Shown here: positions 21,837-31,702 of the stretch, one piece after another
How positions within the stretch are numbered: position 1 is the first letter of the stretch
Layout: every line of letters begins with the position of its first letter
Assembly (NCBI GenBank): GCA_950295325.1
Contig: OX485806.1
Coordinates: 37,572,001-37,636,000, forward strand
Direction of reading: 5' to 3'
From: Polytrichum commune
Lineage: Eukaryota; Streptophyta; Polytrichopsida; Polytrichales; Polytrichaceae
Length of the DNA: 64,000 nucleotides
Position numbers and translations under genes: made by a program
The notes under the pieces: model-generated
What the model was told of the DNA's origin: nothing
What the model saw: the letters and a program-made list of their open reading frames with translations, nothing else
Databases searched by the model: none

Positions 21837-23283
21837 GGCCAGGGATTCGTGGCACTCAAGTAAAGTCATCCGATAACAAAAATCGGATGAGTCCATCAAG
21901 AAGCTCGGATGGAGCTTACTTTAGTGAAACGCCTCCGAGTTGGCATGTAAGACCTATTTTCTCCCTCATAGCTATTGTGAACTACTAGCTATTTTGTAAA
22001 TATTAATTAGTTGGCAAGGGGCAATGATGCGCCTTGGATGCTCTAAGCCTATTTTCTAAACTTCCATGAGTTGTTTCCAAGGCCATGACGTGGCTTTGAC
22101 TTCCACATGGTTATTTTGATAAATATGACAAGATATCAACGTGTGCAACATATAATTATGATGTGTTGTCATAGACATTTTTTTGTTCATAATTCATTTA
22201 TTTTGCACAGGTGTGATTGCTCAAACATTTATAATATGTCAAAATAATATATATCAACTTATGGTAAATTGGTGAACTCAAAAATAAAATAATTATTATT
22301 AACATATAATACAATTTATTTGAAAATAATCAATATACACTATGTGATTTTAAAGATAATACAATATGTGATGAGGATAAAATATTACAATATTTCAGAT
22401 AGGCTATAGCGAGAAACTTATGATTTTCTGAGTATATCCCATCCATAATGTTGTCCCACAAGTCTAATTCCAAATAACATACTATTTATTTATACCTCAT
22501 ATTATATTACCTAAAAATAAATTTATTTTTTACTTAATTTTTGTTGTATTTTTTATATTCTATGTTCATTGTTTCATTTTGGTCATCTTATGAACATTTG
22601 CATTAATCTATCATTAAGATGACAAAGATAATTTTAAATGGCAAGTCACAAATTTATAACCTCAATATTAATGAGGATTTTGTAATGTTTTTGACCTCCA
22701 ACTTAATTACGTGCTTCATTGATGGTTTCACTTCTGGAATGAAATCCCAATCAATTGCTTAATTACTAATTGGAAGTGCACATATATATTGGATTTTAGA
22801 CCTTGAAGGTGAAGTGCACTCAATATGGGATTTGTAGTCAAGCAGCCTTCAAGAATGCAAGGGCAATGTTTTTTTTCGAAGTTGGGCGGGATGGGCAACA
22901 ATTTTCGATCGGGTTCAAAATTTTCTTTAGAGGGATGCCCTAGCCCAAATTTGAGACCCCCGAAAGTTCGTGAGGGGGTATTTAATGTCCACCCATATTA
23001 ATTTCTTAAAAATAACCGGACTAGTAATGATAGGTTGGCAACGCATGATGCACCCACTTGTTTCTATATGAGGCATTTTTATTTTATCTAACTCCCTTTG
23101 TATTATTGCCTTAAGTATTAGATTAGACTAGGATTATTTAGAACTACTAAAACTTGGTATTTTTGTAACCCTTGAGACAAGGAGCCGACGACATGAGGTA
23201 ATGTCTAAAGTGGTTCATCTCATCCGCAAAGATGAATGAACTCTCACTAATGAAAATACATGAGTGCCACGAATCCCCGGCCT
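21837..23283. mobile_element. hAT-like non-autonomous element (8-bp TSD) nested in G
   Basis: 1447 bp with inverted ends (left GGCCAGGGATTCGTGGCACT; the right complement differs by about one base) and an 8-bp direct duplication TTGACTCC at 21829-21836 and 23284-23291. The sister element at about 58750 shows the unoccupied TTGACTCC. The 8-bp duplication fits hAT. No transposase was recognised inside. Confidence 0.8.
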
Positions 23284-23305
23284 TTGACTCCCATTGGCTA
23301 CACTA

Positions 23306-24274
23306 CCGTACGTTAAGGGCAGCTTCGGCACAAAATAATTCTAAAAATAGACGCCGAAAATTTTGGAAAATTATTGACATTTTTTGCCGAATATAAAATT
23401 AATTAATTTTCAAAATTGCCGAAAAGTAAGAAATTTTAACTTCTCACTAGAATTTTACTTACACTGGAAGCATATATGAATTCTGATGGAGAGAAGGTGC
23501 TCCTTTTGTAATCAAGCTCACTTACATTAGTCCACAAAGAATATGGGTTAAGAAGTAGCAAGACTCTAAGTGAGGCTTTTCAAATGTGTTGTACACAATT
23601 TTTTGGAGTCCAATTGAGCATAGAAGATGAAGTTTTATAGAATTTTGTCCAACTAACAAAAGTTGAGAAATCAAGTAATCTTCCAACCCCAACAAGTTTT
23701 GTGTCAAAATAAATCTTTATGCAAAAGATATGGACAAAACATTGCAGCCATGTAAAGATCAAAAAATTAAAATGCATTCATAACAGTTTTTCGGAGCTCA
23801 TTTGTGCATAGAAGATCAACTTTTTTGGAATTTTGTTGCTCTAAGAAAAGTTTAGAAATCAAGTAATCTTTCACCTCCAACAAATTTTATGTCATTTGAA
23901 GACTCTATGCAAAAGTTATGCGTGTTATAAAAATGAAGTCTAACTAGGTGCTTCACCTCAAACTTTACATATCCCATATGCATTGTTGAACACAACTCCA
24001 CTCTACTTGTATAAAGCACAGAGCATTCTCAACTCTTCACAAAATCGTGAAAGATTTATATCTGTTGTAAAACTCTTCACACAAATTGTGAAATCGTGAA
24101 TAAACATTCTTGTTTACTGTTAGGTAATAACTTCTTGGATGTATGCCGAAATTGCATTATTAAACTATTTAAAATGCTGAAATTTTTAGTAATTTTTTTT
24201 TCCCGCCGAACACTGTTTTTTTACTTTTAATAATTATTCGGCAATAGAGCGCCGAAGCTGCCCTTAACGTACGG
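23306..24274. mobile_element. TA-flanked element with perfect 24-bp ends, nested in G
   Basis: 969 bp. The first and last 24 bases are perfect inverted repeats (left begins CCGTACGTTAAGGGCAGCTT). TA at 23304-23305 and 24275-24276 is the duplicated target; the sister at about 58770 has the empty CACTAAGTG site. The interior has two diverged copies of a roughly 190-bp block (AAATCAAGTAATCTT occurs in both). TA duplication suggests Tc1/mariner, but the ends are not Stowaway-type. Confidence 0.85.
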
Positions 24275-24416
24275 TAAGTGTACACGTATTGAAGTTGCCG
24301 GCGAGCCATGATCGGTTTCAAAAATGGCACTTCACTATTATGACGGCGGTCTAGTGCACGGGTAGAGGGTGGTTTAACCGGTTTGGGTATTTCTACCTTA
24401 CATACAACAAAATGTT

Positions 24417-24768
24417 GCACTAAAGATGATGTTGAGTGTCATACGAAAACTTTTCGGATGACATTTCTTATGAAAAAGTGAAAAATATTGTCATGGCGGA
24501 TGGATGAGTTCACCCATTGGCCAAAACCCTACCTTCTCTTGTCAGCATCTTGTGATGAAATATTGTCATGGATGATTGAAATTTGGATGAAAAATCACTT
24601 GGTAAGTGATAGTAATTGCAACACTGTAAATCCCCCAAAAAAATTCCAATGAATGACAAATGATGTTGGGTTAACAATTAGTGTTGGTGACACTATACCG
24701 GAGTTTACAATTAGTATTGAGCAAGACAATTAGAATTAGTGACTCTAACCGTCATATTTAGTGTAGTG
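24417..24768 (-). mobile_element. MITE, family A, copy 4
   Basis: Reverse-oriented full copy ending CATATTTAGTGTAGTG. It lies only about 17 bp from the right end of the family G element. Confidence 0.75.
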
Positions 24769-25278
24769 CTTGAAGAACACATGATTTGTTGGTGCCATTG
24801 AGGGGGATGTTAGCAGGACCCCTAGGCTCACTCTAAATTCCTAGCTCATCCCACACTAGAGATTGCCATTGGCTTGTATAGAAATCGTGTTAAGTTGGCA
24901 TTGTTTTTTTTTATGGTTGTTTTAGTTTATCGTTCAAAGCTTGCCTGATTAAAGGGTGATGGCTTATTTCATATATATGACCTAACCTTGATGTGAAATT
25001 CCTTTTGTAATTGTTGCAACTCTTAAATCAATAATCGAGGTTTGAAGTATTCTAGAGTTTGTGGAAGCAACCGATGAATCTACTTGAGATTAGGACATTT
25101 TTGGAATGACCGGACGATGACCAAAAGTTCCGTTATCCACAAGGTGGCATCCTTTGTGGCATGAAAATGGAACCAAATCTCTAACATGGCCGAGGACACT
25201 TGACAATTGCCCTAATTGAGCAATTCGAGGAATTGATTTAACATGGAAGGCAATGAGTGGAGAACACAATGGAAGAAG
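24769..25278. other. Spacer, nothing recognised
   Basis: No coding signal or repeat shared with the window. Confidence 0.4.
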
Positions 25279-26001
25279 CAGTGTCCATGGAGGATTTTGG
25301 GCATAATCGATAAAGATCCTACTGTTTCCAAGTCCAACTGGTTACATGTTGACATCTTTCGGTCTCAGGGAGTGCACTATTCATTAAAACCAAGCATCAC
25401 GTGCGTGCATGCCCCTTATTAAAATACCCCTGTATACATTTTATTTTTGCTAAAATCAAGCAATATACTTACAAATCTCATTGCTTCAAAATACATTTCC
25501 ATACGTACACAAGGGTCCAAAAACAAATACAAAAATTGTATATAACATGTGTACAAATGTTTGGAAATGCAAAAATATGGCCCTATTATATGTATAATAT
25601 CAAATCATGGATTTTTAGTTATAAAGTCGTTACTTAGTGGATGAAAAAACACATGATTCTTGGTCCAGGTCTGACTTGAACACGTAAATGCGTAAATGCG
25701 TACTTTACATATATTTTTCTATAGCCTCATGTATATCTACTTCTTGCTTAATAGCAATATGTCTCTTGTACGTACATTTTGTACATGCTTGTTTTAAATA
25801 ATACCCCTTTTGTGCACCCACGTGTATAAATACAGTACTTGAACAGTGCACTCCCTGGGCTTTCGGTTTTTCCTTTATTAACATGAGGCATATTCTATAG
25901 ATTCCTCTAAAATGACAAGTAAATTTCCTAAAGTCTTGAGCTTCAATCAATTATTTCTCAAACTCAACCAGTTCATGAGCAGTCAATTCTCCCCATTCAT
26001 T
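25279..26001 (+). mobile_element. MITE, family B, copy 4, interrupted
   Basis: Family B halves (GATTTTGGGCATAATCGATA and AAGTCTTGAGCTTCAATC) separated by the 25364-25859 insert. The 9-bp flanks are TGGAAGAAG and GGGAACAAG (7 of 9 identical), again consistent with a Mutator-like origin. Confidence 0.78.
25364..25859. mobile_element. hAT-like MITE with 8-bp TSD, nested in family B
   Basis: 496 bp. Ends CTCAGGGAGTGCACTATTCA and, as complement of the right end, CCCAGGGAGTGCACTGTTCA (18 of 20). The 8-bp duplication CTTTCGGT sits at 25356-25363 and 25860-25867, matching the uninterrupted family B sequence. The CAGGG terminus and 8-bp duplication indicate hAT. No coding capacity. Confidence 0.88.
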
Positions 26002-26053
26002 GGGAACAAGAGCCAGAGCATTTCACAAATCCACACCCATTTCAAGTTGGGGG

Positions 26054-26480
26054 TGATTAGAGTAGGGGCACCCAAAACCGATCACTTAAGAGATGATGTG
26101 CTTGATAGGGAGAAATATAAGGTGGTGCAAAGTTTTCCCATGTAGGAAGATAGAAATCAAAAGGAATAAAATTATTAATAATAATAATAATAACAACAGG
26201 TAATTTTTTTCCCTAAAATTGAATTTGTGAATTTTTGAAACGAAAAGTTGACCTGAACATGTTACCAATGTCTAGAGTTTTTCATAACCGCTCATTTTAA
26301 CCACTCATTCATCCTCATTTTAGCACTAAAAAGTATGACATGTGCCATGACACTATTGGTTGCGGTCTAATTGAAACAGAGTCCTAACTTGATCAAAATT
26401 CAATCCCAGCCTCATCAAAATTCCGGTACCCTATAGATTGCCAATGAGGTCTTGATGGGGACTATGCGCCTCTACTATAG
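26054..26480 (+). mobile_element. MITE-like element, family N, copy 2
   Basis: Ends AGAGTAGGGGCACCCA and ATGCGCCTCTACTATA; the interior aligns with 7963-8516. Contains a (TAA)n microsatellite at 26171-26192. Confidence 0.6.
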
Positions 26481-26687
26481 AAGGTGCTGTAAGGCAGATG
26501 TTCCATGAAGGATACTGGGGGGCTGACACCTGTCCAGTGTATAGTGAGTTGGAGGGTATCGACATTACACCCGGGTATCGACATGGGCAAGGACCGGGAG
26601 GTGTCGGATGTTTAATAATGTGCACCATCTGAAGCGGGTATCATTACCAACTGGAGGTTGAATATCCGCCGGTTGTTAAACTGCCAC

Positions 26688-27380
26688 CCGACCTGGCATC
26701 CTCTTTGTGAACGAACCTTCACTTGTTCAACAAATTATTTTGCATACCGTTTTGCCTACAAATCGACATATCTCTAAGGCCATGGCCGTAGTCGTGGCCA
26801 GCCTAGCAAGAAACTCCAATGCTGCATCAGGTTTCGAAGGATCGTGTCCGATCGTTTAGATTGCACTCCTGAAAATCTTACAGAAGCTACTGTAGCTGTG
26901 CTCAATGTAATCTGCTGAAGATGCTCCATACTCTTAAGATATTGAGCCTTAACAGATGTCCTTGTTTCGAACACTAATTGTGGACAACCAATTCTTATTG
27001 TATGAATCAGCTAACGTTCTGTGCCTGCTAGGTTACAGTTGTTACCTCGCCTGGCATGCCCTCGTTAACGACCTTCCCCCTTTGTGCTCTGTTTTGCCTA
27101 GAATGGGTTATATCTCTCTGGCCATGGCCGACCTAGCAAGAAACTCCGATGCTGCATTAGGTTCCGAAGGATCGTGCTTGATTGTTTAGATTGCACTCTT
27201 GACAATACTACAGAGGCTAACTGTGCTCAATGTAGGCTATTGTGGTAGCTTCATATATACTCTTGAGATGCGGAGCCTTTACAGATTGTTATTGCCCTAA
27301 ACACTAATTGCGCACAAACGATTTCTAATCGTATCTACAGATGAATTTGCTAACGTTATGTGCCTGGTAGGTTACATAAC
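26688..27380 (+). repeat. Diverged tandem duplication, about 350-bp unit
   Basis: Unit 1 (26688-27046) and unit 2 (27047-27380) align throughout: ACCTGGCATCC/GCCTGGCATGC, CCTAGCAAGAAACTCC, GAAGGATCGTG, TGTGCTCAATGTA, GCTAACGTT and TAGGTTACA. Each contains an open stretch ending at the same stop (LARNSxAAxGxEGSCxIV). This may be an old duplicated exon, but a frameshift separates the copies and no family is recognised. Confidence 0.7.
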
Positions 27381-27629
27381 GACAACAAAATTAAATGAAT
27401 CGATCACAGAAGAAAACCCTGATCGAGGATGGTTTCCCAATAAAAGCAGTGATTCCCGGCTTTTATGTCCACGAGTATATTCCTCTGTCCGATCTATTGG
27501 CTTTTCTACCTGAGTGTGTCCTTGAGTTGTCAATGTATTTTTCGACAGTTGCAGAATATCAACATCTTTAAACAACATTGCCTCTGCAAATTCCACTCTG
27601 ACAAGTCACTGTATCTTTCACGAAGCATG

Positions 27630-27632
<3 letters not shown>

Positions 27633-27667
<35 letters not shown>
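27633..27667. repeat. (GA)n microsatellite
   Basis: About 17 uninterrupted GA units. It produces an Arg-Glu run in a spurious plus-strand open frame. Confidence 0.97.
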
Positions 27668-27668
<1 letters not shown>

Positions 27669-28132
27669 AGGCAAGGAAGAAGCCATTTTGAGCTGAGCAG
27701 AGCAAAGTGCTTATCGACCGTTTTCAGTCACCGAAGTGCCTTTATAATGTACAAAAAAATCAAGACACTATCCAGATTGAGGTCACCTTCGAAGTTGCAT
27801 AGTCTCTTCTTCACTCGCTTCTGCAAAGACAGCCATGGATTTGCTACAACAGTATCGGGAGTAATACCGTCTCCTAACAACAAATCCACTGCCCTCTTAC
27901 TAAATTCGCAGAGAGAGAAGCGATATTCGAAGCTCTTAGTGAGTTCAGAGAATTACCACATGTCAAGAAGCTTGTCAGGGATCTCCTAATTTCTGGACGG
28001 AATGCCACATTGTAAAAGATATATATACAGCAAGTGAGGCCATGCATGATAGTATTTATGTTGGCCTTCGAGATCATATCATAGTCCAGGGGGGCGTCAT
28101 CCTCTCCATGTCGTAGTGTAATATTTGTTCTC

Positions 28133-28909
28133 TTAGTGGCGTCCGCGACCACTCACTACTCGTCGTTGACAGCAGGTAACCACTTTCACACTTCGGTGTC
28201 GCTGGCCGCCCCGCCCTAACTTGGACTTGGAGGAATTGTGTCGAGATGGCCGAGCAGAAGCCCGATTACTCGCCCGACCACTAGCCCGACCACTAGCGCG
28301 ACTGCTATCCCGAGCCAGACGAGGATTCAACGGAGCACTCGGCCGACCTGGCCTCTCAGATTTGTGGTAGGATCTAGTTACTGTTTTTGCACCTTTTTTT
28401 AATACTGGTTTCGTCTTCCGAGATGATGGACCGTTACCCCGAGACGAGAGTTTCAGTTTCCGTCCTGACATTTTGAGATTCCGAGACTTTACTTTCTGCT
28501 TCTTGTTAACATTACCGCGACTGGGCTTCTTTTTCTTTATCAATACTTTCTTCAAGTTTCTGCCGCCGCCGGGACCAGCTTTTCGACCTGCGGAGGCTCG
28601 TCCCTGTCCTCCTCCGCGCCCCCGTGGAGCTCCTCCCCGAGCGACTGGCTTTCTCTTCATCTTGGATCCTCGAGCGAGACTTCGAGGGCCTCTGTGTACA
28701 GGCTTGGTCCGGATCACCGACTTTAGCACGTTCTGTAAGATTTTCCGAACTTTCGGAGTTATTCTTCCGCTATACTTGTTCTCGAGATATTTGAAAATGT
28801 CAGCCTGAGTGGAGCCGGGGTGCTCCTTCAAGGCGGACACTGCGTCCTCTACCATCGCTTGGTATTGCTGTGGACCCCTGGCCCGGCTGTTGCTTGATTT
28901 GTTCCCCAT
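28133..28909 (-). CDS. Linker histone H1-like, highly basic (possible protamine-like precursor), 258 aa
   Basis: Residues 14-70 form a winged-helix linker-histone globular domain (QYQAMVEDAVSALKEH, GSTQADIFKYLENKY, KVRKILQNVLKSVI), which in the H1/H5 family binds nucleosomal linker DNA in the nucleus. The remaining 190 residues are an extreme Arg/Lys/Gly/Ser tail: RG-rich (90-130), Lys blocks (119-142), a tetrapeptide RAS repeat (203-222, encoded by a 12-bp DNA repeat) and a C-terminal TCCQRR with two cysteines. Ordinary plant H1 tails are Lys/Ala/Pro-rich, so the Arg, Ser and Cys content is unusual and resembles sperm H1/protamine-like proteins; that is inference. No intron interrupts the frame. 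An upstream ATG at 29009 opens an overlapping frame that runs past this start, unless the TTTACAG near 28935 is a splice acceptor removing it. Confidence 0.8.
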   Translation of the reverse strand: MGNKSSNSRARGPQQYQAMVEDAVSALKEHPGSTQADIFKYLENKYSGRITPKVRKILQNVLKSVIRTKPVHRGPRSLARGSKMKRKPVARGGAPRGRGGGQGRASAGRKAGPGGGRNLKKVLIKKKKPSRGNVNKKQKVKSRNLKMSGRKLKLSSRGNGPSSRKTKPVLKKGAKTVTRSYHKSERPGRPSAPLNPRLARDSSRASGRASGRASNRASARPSRHNSSKSKLGRGGQRHRSVKVVTCCQRRVVSGRGRH

Positions 28910-29457
28910 TGTTCCAACCTTTCCTTAACCTCTGTAAACAGTCAAGAGTCAACACCTTCCTGTTAGTCAGCTGAATAATTCTCCATTTCCCCTTACAGAC
29001 ATCTGCCATCAATTTGAATTCCTTGTACTTGTTTCTTGCTACTATCCTTTCCTACCCTGCCCTCCGCTGTGAGCAGCTACTACATAATTCGAAAGCGCCG
29101 AATGCATGGTGGCTAAGATTTTTTAAGTTCTGAATTGTCAATGGAAGAGAGTTCTTGCAGTAGAAAATCCGTCCTCTTAAAATGATGTGCAAATTGATTT
29201 CGTCTTTTACTCTTGCCGCGGTTTTTTGCAAGTGATTGTGCTCTCTAAAACTCAGCATTAGAAGGTGAAATTATACCTGTCAATTTTCTGAAAGTGATTG
29301 CGCTGTACAAGGACCTCAGGAGCTACTTTCACATGTGAATGAGAAGGCTTGAACAATCTGAATTGCATATCGTATGTTATGCATACTTATGTGCATACGA
29401 GGAAGATGAGCTTACGAATGACCCTCAAGTGGTCGTACAATAGACGCTGAGGCTGAT
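28910..29457. promoter_or_regulatory. 5' flank of the H1-like gene
   Basis: Contains a candidate splice acceptor (TGTTTACAG, minus strand, near 28935) and an upstream ATG at 29009. No clear TATA box could be fixed. Confidence 0.3.
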
Positions 29458-29693
29458 TCAATCTGGGCAATTAACGGGTTCGGGTTGATATTCGTTAAGC
29501 AAATCTGAGCTGCAATACTGACTCAAAAAATCTTCTATTGCTGCCTTCGGCGTTGTCATTGGCGAATTGTACCCTCTCATACTAGCCATGGCTGCTGCGG
29601 CCACGGTTCCACCACCAAAAGCAGGTGCTGCTGCTGCAATGTAAGATTCTCCACTACAATTGTTCATCACTAATCTTCCATCGCACTTACATC
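29458..29693 (-). CDS. Possible 3'-terminal exon of an unidentified gene
   Basis: A minus-strand frame follows a candidate acceptor (TTAGGTTTTGCAG, ending about 29694) and is open to a stop at 29458. It encodes an Ala/Gly-rich stretch, then MTTPKAAIEDFLSQYCSSDL. The composition is protein-like and the acceptor is good, but no family is recognised, no upstream exon was found and the frame has no convincing ATG of its own. It could equally be chance. Confidence 0.25.
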
Positions 29694-30067
29694 CACTGCA
29701 AAACCTAACATGATTAATATTCCCCCGGACCGCTATGGCTTAGGGTTTCTTCTGGAGCAGCCAGAGGGCTGGGCTGCCCGAAGAATCCTTAACAAGCTAA
29801 GTCGATGCAACAGAGAAAAAGAGGAATAAGACGAAGGAGAGATCGTGAAGGGCTTTCAGCGTTTCAGCGAACCGTCAACCGAGCAGGCGAAGGGGCACCG
29901 CGCTGCCAGAGAAGCTGCCGTCAGATTGCCTGCTCTTGGCAGATCGGTACACCATACGGTTCGTCAGTGATGTCTCTTCGGACCGATTAGCTTATTACAG
30001 ATCTACTGCAGCTGCACACTCGATGTTCAGCAGATGATGCAACTTCATGGAGCTAATGAAAAAGTGA

Positions 30068-30145
30068 GCGAGCAGGGTTCGAACCTGCAGTTCCAAAGGC
30101 TGCTTGCAAAGACCGCAACCATGTGAGCCATGAGCATGGCACAAA
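30068..30145 (-). repeat. tRNA-like sequence (pseudo-tRNA or SINE head)
   Basis: On the minus strand TGGCTCACATGGTT resembles an A box and GGTTCGAACCC is a full B box about 45 nt later. The T arm is perfect (GCAGG-TTCGAAC-CCTGC). The anticodon arm does not fold normally (6-bp stem GGTTGC/GCAGCC with an 11-nt loop) and the acceptor stem is not convincing, so a functional tRNA is unlikely. Confidence 0.45.
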
Positions 30146-31702
30146 TTCGTTCCTCTATGTCTTACACGTAGGTATGATACTGCATCGACGACATTCATTC
30201 GATCTGTAACTTAATTTGGTAGTTTGAGACTACCATGGGTGAGGCAACTTACAACTCCATCTTGTGATGGTGCGCAGAGATGTTAGCAGCTTGCATTTTT
30301 GCTGCAGGAACAAATTATTCACAAGCTGTGTCTCCACTTAAGTTGCGCATGCCTGTTAATACTTGGGATGGCTCTGGGATACAAATAGTTTGCAGAAATT
30401 TCTACGTGTTGGAGCTTGTTGTCAACTGAGTAGGTGCGATTTAATTTTATCACTACAAGCAATGTAGCCGCATGCCAGTGTGAACATTGCAAAGCTCTCA
30501 AATCTTTCAAGCAATTGCTTTACTCGCATAAACTGCAGCCGACAGAAAGTCTCAAGTAGTGGGGCACTTCAGGTACGACGTTTTGCAAATATATCACAGC
30601 AGATATATGGATTGAGAAAACAGCACAAGTTTTGTGCATATTAAGGTAATACAACGCCGTAGCTTCTCTATTGTTGTGCCTACATGAAGGAGCATTTTTC
30701 TGCAATCTAAAACCTCTAAAGCTCGTCTTCGTATAGTGCTCAGTGAGAGATCCAGAAAGAGCGGAAATATGGTAATTCAAATCTACTAACTGCTTATGAG
30801 CGGGAATACAGTAATGACTAGTCAATCTGTCTGTCTACTGAATGGTCACTTGGACCCTATGATTGTCTAGCTGGCAATTGGATACTACTACTGATTGAAT
30901 CTACAAATCATATGTTCAACACGACGAACTTCTTTTGTCAAGACTCAGGTGTAGTGCAAGGCATCAACAATTTCAATTCTCTCTGCAACAGTCTTATGCA
31001 AGGTGGCCTTCAGTCACAAATGCAAACCTCCTCAGGAATGCTATGCTTGTCTAAGATGGATCTTGTAGGATATGCAGTGGCCAATTTACTGTCTGGACTC
31101 TGCTCTACAACATTGACAGCTAATTCACACTAGCTGACGACTTGTAAGTTCCACTAACTTTGACTCTGGCAACTTTGAAATGAGTCACGCAAATTATGAA
31201 TATACTGTATATTCATAGTGGAGGGATTCTCGGTTCGTGTACAGATCACGACGCGGAACATCCCTGCTCGCTACAACTGGACCGATTATGATCAGGTTTG
31301 ATTTCAAGACATTCACCGAGAAGATAAGTAATCGAAGTCCTGAGCAGTTGTGCACACCGATCTCGTGGATTGAAACATGCATTCTAGGTCAGCTGCCCAC
31401 TTTCCAGGACAACGGCCAACAGATTTCCTAACTTGGTAGGATTACTCAATGAGAAATTGCATGATTGCAGATCTAGCAGGTGGGAAAGGGAATGACAGAA
31501 CAAAAATCTCTGCTTCATCGCATTGGGAACCGATCGACTCTTCAGTCTACACAGGTGGTGAACGATAAATCACTTGAGTTGAAGAGCCAGCCTAGATTTT
31601 CATTTCAATTCATGTGTAAAAATGTGAGTATACAAGTAATCGTAATTTGCCGATAGAAAAATGTAGAGCTAACTTAGATTACAAGGAAGTAATGAATGCA
31701 AG
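30146..31702. other. Intergenic region downstream of the HSP70-like gene
   Basis: No gene recognised on either strand. GC content is intermediate, higher than in the transposon-rich flanks. Confidence 0.4.

Larger units (their letters stand above)
21547..24400 (+). mobile_element. Family G element, interrupted by two nested elements
   Basis: Ends TAAGGTAGAAATACCATAAC and GTATTTCTACCTTA are inverted. The intact sister at 58470-58896 is only about 425 bp; here the same sequence is split by elements at 21837-23283 and 23306-24274. Splicing these out restores the sister's order. No coding capacity; superfamily unknown. Confidence 0.82.

Noticed and set aside
27730-27965. Minus-strand open stretch resembling the last repeats of an mTERF protein (LLGDGITPDTVVANPWLSLQ)
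   Set aside because: No start codon, no flanking mTERF repeats and only weak resemblance; not enough to call a pseudogene.
27465-27989. Plus-strand 174-codon open frame with an Arg-Glu run
   Set aside because: The run is a translation of the (GA)n microsatellite and the rest has no protein-like pattern.
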